Shown in pieces: positions 56,357-64,000 of a DNA stretch of 64,000 nucleotides. Position numbers and translations under genes: made by a program. Position 1 is the stretch's first letter. Each line of letters begins with the position of its first letter. Below the pieces are notes generated by a model. The model saw only the letters and a list, made by a program, of their open reading frames with translations. It did not search any database and had not been told where the DNA came from. The stretch covers positions 1 through 64,000 of the forward strand of contig JALHPN010000001.1 of NCBI GenBank assembly GCA_022842465.1, given 5' to 3'. The stretch comes from Polyangiaceae bacterium. GTDB taxonomy: Bacteria; Myxococcota_A; Polyangia; Polyangiales; Polyangiaceae.

Positions 56357-57775
56357 TCAGGCCCGCGCGCGGGGTCGGCGTCGGAAGCCGCCGAAGAGGA
56401 TCGCCGCGATCACGCCGACGAGCAGCACGGCCGCCGCGCCGGCGAACGCGCGGACGCGGCTCGCGCGATCGGCGTGCCGCTCCTCGATCCGCGCGAGCTC
56501 GGCACGAGCGCCAGGGTGGCTCGGATCGCGCTCGAGCGCGCGGTGGAACGGCGCCTCGTCGACGATGCCGCGGGCGAGGAGATCCTTGCCGTCGAGGAAC
56601 GCGAGCTCGGCTTCGACCTGCGCGACGAACGCGCTCTCGGGCGCGAGGCGGCGCGCCTTCTCGAACAGCGCCCGCGCGGCGCTCGCGTCCGAATCCATCA
56701 CGGCGCGGCCTCTCGCGACGTAGGCCGGCGCCGCCTCCGCGCGACGGTCGAGCATCGGCTGACGGGCGAGGACCTTGTCGAACGTCGTGATCGCCTCGTC
56801 GAGCTTGCCCTCCTTCACCGCGCGGAGGCCCTCGTCGAAGAGGCCGTAGACCTCCTGGAGGCGCAGGCGGTCGTACGTCGCAAAGAGCTCCTTCGCGACG
56901 ACGTCGATCGGGGCGCCCTCGGGCGCGGGCTTCCCGGCGACGTTCGCGTATGCCTCGCGGACCTTCCAGATCGCCTCCGGGCCGTACGAGACGACCGCCT
57001 CGCGCGCCGCGGCGCGGACCTGCGCCTTGTCGGCGTTCACGAAGGAGAGGATGACGGGGAGCGCGTCGAGATCCCCGATGCGCGCGTAGGCGCGGAGGAC
57101 GTCGACGAGGACCTCGGGCTCCTTCGTCTGGACCGCGTCGGCAGGGATGCGCTTGCCCATCGCCTCGAGCTGCGCGTAGGCCCAGGCGCGGACGGCGGGC
57201 GTCCCGTCCTTCCGCGTCTCGAGGAGGGCCGGGATCGCGCGCTCGCCGAGGCGCTTCACGAGCCGCGCGAGCTCGGAGCGGTAGGCGCCGTTCGAGTCGC
57301 CGGCGACGCGGACGAGGGCACGCGCGGCCGGCGTCGTCGCGGCGCTCGCGAGCGCACGCGCGAGGGCGACGGTCGTCGCGGCATGGCGGAGCGCGCCGGG
57401 CTCGATCTTCGCGGTCGGCTCATCGCCGCGGCTCAACGAGACCAGCGCGTCGAGCAGGTCACCCTCGCGACCGGCCGCCTTCCGCGCCTGCTCGACGGCG
57501 GACGGGACGGAGGCGGGCGGCGCCTTGCGGAGCTCGGCCAGCTCGGCGGAGAGCGCCTCGACCGAGAGCGATCCGAGCCTCTCGAGCTCGAGGGCTGCCG
57601 CGAGGCGCTCCGCCTTCGGGCGCGACGACCCCACCCGGGCGGCGAGCCCCTGGACGTCGGCCGCCGAAAGGCCCCCGCCGTCGGCATGCGCCGGCAGAGT
57701 GGCCGCTCCCGCGACCGAGCTCACCGCGAGCCACGCAGAGGCCGCGAAGACGAACGGGATCCGCGTCACGGTCAT
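56357..57775 (-). CDS. HEAT/TPR-repeat protein with C-terminal membrane anchor
   Basis: 472 aa. A signal peptide runs to about residue 30. Residues 60-290 are helical and HEAT-like (for example GERAIPALLETRKDGTPAVRAWA, LDALPVILSFVN). Residues 310-430 have TPR-like spacing (EGKLDEAITTFDKVLARQP). A single helix (VLLVGVIAAILFGGF) and an Arg-rich end anchor it. It probably scaffolds envelope complexes; partner unknown. Confidence 0.78.
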   Translation of the reverse strand: MTVTRIPFVFAASAWLAVSSVAGAATLPAHADGGGLSAADVQGLAARVGSSRPKAERLAAALELERLGSLSVEALSAELAELRKAPPASVPSAVEQARKAAGREGDLLDALVSLSRGDEPTAKIEPGALRHAATTVALARALASAATTPAARALVRVAGDSNGAYRSELARLVKRLGERAIPALLETRKDGTPAVRAWAYAQLEAMGKRIPADAVQTKEPEVLVDVLRAYARIGDLDALPVILSFVNADKAQVRAAAREAVVSYGPEAIWKVREAYANVAGKPAPEGAPIDVVAKELFATYDRLRLQEVYGLFDEGLRAVKEGKLDEAITTFDKVLARQPMLDRRAEAAPAYVARGRAVMDSDASAARALFEKARRLAPESAFVAQVEAELAFLDGKDLLARGIVDEAPFHRALERDPSHPGARAELARIEERHADRASRVRAFAGAAAVLLVGVIAAILFGGFRRRPRARA

Positions 57776-57805
57776 GAGGAGGGGAACGCCCGGGGCCGGG
57801 GGCCC

Positions 57806-58084
57806 CTATTCCACGATCTGGAACTCGTAGAACTCGCCGGTGTACCCGCGCCACCGGATGTCGACGCTGTCGACCCGGGCAGCGGACGGACCGTGGTTCG
57901 CCCAGCTGGAGAGCTCCTTCACGGCATCTTCGTCGCCCTCGGCGAGGAGCTCGACGCCCCCGTCGGGCCGGTTCTTCACCCAGCCGGTGATGCCGAGACG
58001 CCGCGCCTCCCGCTGCGCTGCCGCCCGGAAGTACACGCCCTGCACGCGGCCTCGCACGATGAGATGGATGCGTTTCTGAGCCAT
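57806..58084 (-). CDS. acyP: Acylphosphatase
   Basis: 92 aa. VRGRVQGVYFRAAAQREA has the phosphate loop with catalytic Arg, and GWVKNRPDGGVEL has the catalytic Asn. It hydrolyses acyl phosphates. ATG 58084 gives the standard length. It is 30 bp upstream of the HEAT/TPR gene, same strand. Confidence 0.94.
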   Translation of the reverse strand: MAQKRIHLIVRGRVQGVYFRAAAQREARRLGITGWVKNRPDGGVELLAEGDEDAVKELSSWANHGPSAARVDSVDIRWRGYTGEFYEFQIVE

Positions 58085-58174
58085 CGCCCTACCCCCAAGG
58101 CCTACCGAAGGTGCGGCTCCCGGGCAAGGGAACCGCATGCCCGCCGGGCCTTTTTCGGACTAGAGTGCGCCGCC

Positions 58175-58815
58175 GTGACCCCCGAACCGCTCCCCTTCGT
58201 GACCCGGCTCTGGTTCGCCTGGGTGTGTTTCTTCCGCGTCCTCTTCGACGGAGCCTTCGCGGGCGCTGTCCATCTGGTCGCGGACGAGGGCCTCCCCGCG
58301 GCCCCCGAGCCGAAGCGCCTCGACGCCCCGAAGGACACCCCCGGGGACGCGACCGAGGTCATTTCCCTCCGCGAGGAGCTCGCCGCGACGAAGAGGAAGC
58401 TCGAGGCCGCCAAGAAGGCCGCGGACGCGAAGCCCGCGCCTACCCACGACGCCGCCCTCCAGCTCCTCGCGCTCCTCCAGCGCGAGGGGCGCCTCGTCGA
58501 CTTCCTCGAAGAAGACGTCGCGAGCTTCGCGGACGCGGACATCGGCGCCGCGGCGCGCGTCGTCCACACCGGATGCCGGAAGGCCCTCCGCGATCACGTG
58601 AAGCTCGCGCCGGTCCGCGACGAAGAGGAGGGCGCGAAGGTGACCCTCCCCGAGGGCTTCGACAAGGCCGCAGTGAAGCTCACCGGCAACGTGCAGGGCA
58701 AGGGGCCGTTCTCGGGGATCCTCCGTCACCGCGGGTGGCGGGCGACCGAGGTCTCGATGCCGGTCGCGATCGAGGGACACGACGCGCGCGTCGTCGCGCA
58801 GGCGGAGGTGGAGCT

Positions 58816-58819
<4 letters not shown>
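58175..58819 (+). CDS. DUF2760 family protein
   Basis: 214 aa from GTG. An N-terminal hydrophobic segment (about 5-35) is followed by a coiled-coil-like part (ISLREELAATKRKLEAAKK) and a C-terminal domain with LLALLQREGRLVDFLEEDV, GCRKAL and GPFSGILRHRGWRA, which match my memory of DUF2760. Such genes sit beside unusual Hsp70 genes in myxobacteria. The stop overlaps the TTG start of the first Hsp70 gene. TAGAGT at 58161-58166 may be a -10 box giving a very short leader. Confidence 0.8.
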
Positions 58820-60669
<1,850 letters not shown>

Positions 60670-60670
60670 C

Positions 60671-63436
60671 GTGACCGCGTCGTACGTCGTCGGCATCGAT
60701 CTGGGGACCACGCACACCGTGGTCGCCTACTCGGCCGTCGACGCGCGCCGGACGCGGACGGCGCCCGAGCCGATCGTCTTCGAGGTCCCGCAGCTCGTCG
60801 CGCCCCGCGAGCGCGAAGCGCGTCCGCTCCTCCCGTCGTGCCTCTACGCGCCGCTCCCCGGCGAAGTGGACGAGGACCCCGACTTCGTCGTCGGCGAGCT
60901 CGCGCGAAAGCGCGGGGGGGAGGTGCCCGCGCGGTTCGTCGCCTCGGCGAAGAGCTGGCTCTCGCACGGCGCCGTCGATCGCACGGCGCCGATCCTCCCC
61001 TGGGGCGCTCACGTCGACGGCGCGGCGCGGATCTCGCCCGTCGATGCGAGCGCGCGCGTCCTCGTCCACCTCCGCGAGGCGTGGGACGCGGCGCACCCCG
61101 AGGCGCCGCTCGCCGAGCAGGAGGTCGTCCTCACGTTGCCCGCGTCGTTCGACGACGTCGCGCGCACGCTCACCCTCCGCGCCGCGGAGATCGCAGGTCT
61201 TCATCCGATCCTCGTCGAGGAGCCGACCGCGGCGTTCTACGACGCGATGCGAGACGTGGAGTCGATGCGCGAGCACGCTGGTGCCGCCGGCGAGGAGAAG
61301 ACGGTCCTCGTCGTCGACATCGGCGGCGGGACGACCGATCTGTCGCTCATGGCGATCGCGGTCGCTCCGAAGGCGGCCGGCGGCTTCACGGTGCGTCGCG
61401 TCGCGGTCGGCCGCCACATCCTCCTCGGCGGCGACAACATGGATCTCGCGCTCGCCCACCTCGTCGAGCCGCAGATCGCCGGGGCCGCGTCGGGCGCCCG
61501 CCTCGATCCCCTCGAGCTCGGGCAGCTCGTCCTCGCGTGCCGCGACGCGAAGGAGCGTCTCCTCGCCGGTCGGGTGAAAGAGACCAAGGTCACCGTCCTC
61601 GGTCGCGGCGCGAAGCTCGTCGGCGCGTCGCGCTCGGCCGTCCTCACGAAGGAGGACGTGGAGAAGGTCGTGGTCGGCGGGTTCTTCCCGGCCGACGTGG
61701 AGCCGAGGGCCGCCGCGCGCTCCGGCATCGTCGCCTTCGGCCTCCCGTACGAGCGAGACCCCGCGATCACGCGTCACGTGCGCCAGTTCCTCGTCCGGCA
61801 CGCTGCCGAGCTCCCGCGCGGCGTGCCCGACACGGTGCTCCTGAACGGCGGCGTCTTCCACGCGCGCCCCATCGTCCGCGCGCTCCAGGCGGCGATGAAG
61901 AGCTGGGGCAAGGCGCCGGCGATCCTCCCCAACGACGACCCCGATCTCGCCGTCGCCCGCGGGGCCGTGCGCTACGGCTTCGCGCGCCGCGGCCTCGGCG
62001 TGAAGGTCGAGAGCGGCGCCGCACGCGGGTACTACGTCGCGCTCGCCCCCGAAGGCTCCAAGGAAATGCGTGCGGTATGCATCCTTCCTCGCGGCGCGCA
62101 GGAGGGCGTCCGCCATCAGGCCGAAGGTCGCACCTTCGAGCTCGTGGTCGGGCGGAGCGTCCGGTTCGATCTCTACGAGTCCGACGTCGCGAAGGACGAC
62201 GTCGGCGCGATCGTGAAGATCGAGGGCGACGCGTTCGAGCGGCTCCCGCCGGTCGTGACCCAGCTCCCGGCCCTCGGGAAGGAGGCCACGGTGAAGGTCG
62301 TCCTCGGCGGCGAGCTCCTCACGACCGGCCAGCTCGAGCTCGCCTGCGTCGAGGTCACCTCTGCGGGCGCATCGGGCCGGCGCTTCCGGCTCGAGTTCCA
62401 GCTCCGCGAGGGATCACGCGGGGCGAACGCTCCTCTGCCTCCCGCCTCGCTCGCGCCCCCGTCGATGGCGCCCGCGGCAGGCGGCAGCCTCGCGCCGCCC
62501 TCGAAGCTCGCGGACGCCGAGAAGATCCTCGATCACGTCTTCGGCAAGAAGAGCGACGCATCCCCTCGCGAGACGAAGGACGTCGTCCGCGATCTCGAGG
62601 GCGTCCTCGGCGACCGCCTCCGCTGGACGATGGAGACGACGCGGCTCCTCGCCGATCGCCTCCTCCAGAACCCGGGCGCCCGCCGCCGGACCGCGCAGCA
62701 CGAGCGCGCGTTCTGGATGCTCCTCGGCTTCTGCCTCCGGCCGGGCTTCGGCGATCCGGGGGATCCTGCGCGCATCGAGCGCGCGTGGCCGCTCTTCGAG
62801 GGGCGGCTCGGGTTCCCGAACGAGCCGCAGGGCTGGCAGCAGTTCTTCATCGCGTTCCGCCGGATGGCCGGGGGGCTCGGCGAGCCCAACCAGGTCGTCC
62901 TCCGCGACGCGTTCGACGGGGTCATCGCGCCGCCCGAAGCGGGGTTCAAGGCGCCGAAGCGGACCCCCGAGGCGATCGACGAGCTCACGGTCATGCTCGC
63001 CTCGCTCGAGCGAGTCCCGGTCGCACGACGCGTGCAGCTCGGCGACTGGCTCGCGGAGAAGACGTACGGGAGCCAGGATGCGCGCCTATGGTGGTCGCTC
63101 GGTCGCATCGGCGCGCGCGTGCCGCTCTACGCGAGCGTCCACCACGTCGTCCCGCCGAAGAGCGCCGAGGCGTGGATCGAGCGGCTCCTGAAGGTGGACT
63201 TCAAGAGCGTCGGCACGGCGAGCCATGCGGCCGTCCAGCTCGCGCGCGTCACCGGCGATCGCGCGCGCGACGTCTCCGAGCGCGTCCGCAAGGAGATCGA
63301 GAAGAAGCTCGTCTCGGCGCAGGCGAAGGAGGCGTGGGTCCGCGCGGTCCGCGAGCTCGCGTCCGTGGGAGAAGAGGAGCGAGCGGCGATGTTCGGCGAG
63401 GGCCTCCCCATCGGCCTCCGCCTCGCGGACGATTGA
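60671..63436 (+). CDS. Hsp70-family protein with long C-terminal domain (second of pair)
   Basis: 921 aa from GTG 60671, one base after the first Hsp70 gene. ATPase motifs: GIDLGTTHTVVAY, VVDIGGGTTDLSLMA, LVEEPTAAFYDAM and LNGGVFHARPIVR. From about 590 an Ala/Pro linker leads to about 320 residues like the C-terminal domain of DUF3731-type Hsp70 proteins (FWMLLGFCLRPGFGDPGD, WWSLGRIGARVPLYAS). The tail is likely to bind clients or partners. Confidence 0.87.
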   Translation: MTASYVVGIDLGTTHTVVAYSAVDARRTRTAPEPIVFEVPQLVAPREREARPLLPSCLYAPLPGEVDEDPDFVVGELARKRGGEVPARFVASAKSWLSHGAVDRTAPILPWGAHVDGAARISPVDASARVLVHLREAWDAAHPEAPLAEQEVVLTLPASFDDVARTLTLRAAEIAGLHPILVEEPTAAFYDAMRDVESMREHAGAAGEEKTVLVVDIGGGTTDLSLMAIAVAPKAAGGFTVRRVAVGRHILLGGDNMDLALAHLVEPQIAGAASGARLDPLELGQLVLACRDAKERLLAGRVKETKVTVLGRGAKLVGASRSAVLTKEDVEKVVVGGFFPADVEPRAAARSGIVAFGLPYERDPAITRHVRQFLVRHAAELPRGVPDTVLLNGGVFHARPIVRALQAAMKSWGKAPAILPNDDPDLAVARGAVRYGFARRGLGVKVESGAARGYYVALAPEGSKEMRAVCILPRGAQEGVRHQAEGRTFELVVGRSVRFDLYESDVAKDDVGAIVKIEGDAFERLPPVVTQLPALGKEATVKVVLGGELLTTGQLELACVEVTSAGASGRRFRLEFQLREGSRGANAPLPPASLAPPSMAPAAGGSLAPPSKLADAEKILDHVFGKKSDASPRETKDVVRDLEGVLGDRLRWTMETTRLLADRLLQNPGARRRTAQHERAFWMLLGFCLRPGFGDPGDPARIERAWPLFEGRLGFPNEPQGWQQFFIAFRRMAGGLGEPNQVVLRDAFDGVIAPPEAGFKAPKRTPEAIDELTVMLASLERVPVARRVQLGDWLAEKTYGSQDARLWWSLGRIGARVPLYASVHHVVPPKSAEAWIERLLKVDFKSVGTASHAAVQLARVTGDRARDVSERVRKEIEKKLVSAQAKEAWVRAVRELASVGEEERAAMFGEGLPIGLRLADD

Positions 63437-63448
63437 GGGGCTTTAGCG

Positions 63449-64000
63449 GTGAGAGGTCCTTCCGTCGACGAGGTCGTCCTCAGGGGCCGAGGGCTCCACT
63501 CGGCGTCCGCATCGGGCGTGCGCTTCGTCTCCGCGCCCGGCGAGCCTGTGGCCATCGCGAAGGGGGGACGTCGCGTGGCGATCGAGGAGCTACGCGTCGA
63601 GGCGAGCGAGCGGAACACGGTCGTGACCGACCTGGCGGGAGTCATCCGCGTCGCGACGGTCGAGCATCTCCTCGCCGCCTTCGCCGGCCTCTCCGTCCGC
63701 ACGGGCGTCGTCGTCGAGATCGAGGGGCCGGAGATCCCGCTCCTCGACGGCGGCGCGGGCGCGTTCGTCGCCGCGCTCCGGCGGCTCGAAGTGGCCGAGG
63801 ACGAGCCGTCGCCGATGCGCATCGTCCGCGCCGGCGAGGTAGAGGTCGGCCGCTCGCGCTACACGTTCACGCCGTCGGCCGCGCCGAGGATCGACGTGAG
63901 CCTGTCCTTCGACGAGCTCGCGCGCACGAGCGAGGCCTCGTGGGACGGCACGTCAGCGCAATTCGTGCGTGAGATCGCGACGGCCCGCACCTTCGGGCTC
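63449..64000 (+). CDS. lpxC: UDP-3-O-acyl-N-acetylglucosamine deacetylase LpxC (5' part)
   Basis: The first 184 codons of the committed enzyme of lipid A synthesis. VLRGRGLHS is the N-terminal motif. TVEHLLAAFAGLSV contains the first zinc His, and EIPLLDGGAGAFVAAL follows; ARTFG at the end is the conserved RTF region. GTG 63449 is preceded by GAGGGG. The gene runs past position 64000, so the second zinc site is not visible. It shows an outer membrane. Confidence 0.9.
   Translation, partial: MRGPSVDEVVLRGRGLHSASASGVRFVSAPGEPVAIAKGGRRVAIEELRVEASERNTVVTDLAGVIRVATVEHLLAAFAGLSVRTGVVVEIEGPEIPLLDGGAGAFVAALRRLEVAEDEPSPMRIVRAGEVEVGRSRYTFTPSAAPRIDVSLSFDELARTSEASWDGTSAQFVREIATARTFGL

Overview
The window is a high-GC chromosomal segment, very probably from a myxobacterium (Myxococcota, Polyangia-like). 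The reasons are the strong G/C bias at third codon positions, the many secreted lipoproteins, a trypsin-like protease with a MYXO-CTERM-like tail, Ser/Thr kinase and VWA lipoprotein genes, a DUF2760 gene beside two Hsp70 genes, and an EF-G of the spirochaete/delta-proteobacteria/mitochondrial type. The species cannot be named from the sequence.

The backbone is the str-S10-spc-alpha ribosomal super-operon, but it is broken into pieces. Piece 1 (1-2757) holds the end of tuf, then rpsJ, rplD, rplW, rplB and rpsS, and closes with a terminator; rplC (L3) is missing from its usual place between rpsJ and rplD. Piece 2 (41539-51525) holds rplV, rpsC, rplP, rpmC, rpsQ, rplN, rplX, rplE, rpsN, rpsH, rplF, rplR, rpsE, rpmD, rplO, secY, adk, infA, rpmJ, rpsM and rpsK, with its own promoter candidate, leader hairpins and terminator. 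Piece 3 is rpsD (53709-54338), followed by rpoA and rplQ (54631-56332).

About 39 kb lies between rpsS and rplV. From left to right it holds a secreted protease; a membrane protein with foreign codon use; a divergent HisRS-like/HisRS pair; a compact minus-strand biosynthetic operon (8700-21014) preceded by two near-identical short peptide genes (21155-21935); fusA; a set of lipoprotein and outer-membrane-type genes; a metallophosphoesterase gene with a one-base frameshift; a PfpI-type amidotransferase, RNase HII and RecQ; a Sel1-repeat lipoprotein; a VWA lipoprotein; an AmpG-like transporter; an alpha/beta hydrolase; and a Ser/Thr kinase.

The most interesting part is 8700-21935. Two paralogous 76-77 aa peptides have identical lipobox-type N-termini and nearly identical C-termini (SFGVNIKCGA[F/W]CW). 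They sit upstream of genes that overlap or nearly abut: a pentapeptide-repeat protein, a putative caspase-like (CHAT/C25-type) peptidase with a Zn/HNH-like module, a B12-type radical SAM enzyme, an SHMT-like PLP enzyme, an asparagine synthetase, PanC-like, PurD-like and PanE-like enzymes, and a GT4 glycosyltransferase. I read this as a candidate undescribed peptide-modifying or hybrid natural-product pathway; the link between peptides and enzymes is an inference from position.

Downstream of rplQ are a HEAT/TPR-type membrane-anchored protein, an acylphosphatase, the DUF2760-Hsp70-Hsp70 operon and the 5' part of lpxC, which runs off the window. No tRNA, rRNA, CRISPR array or insertion sequence was recognised.
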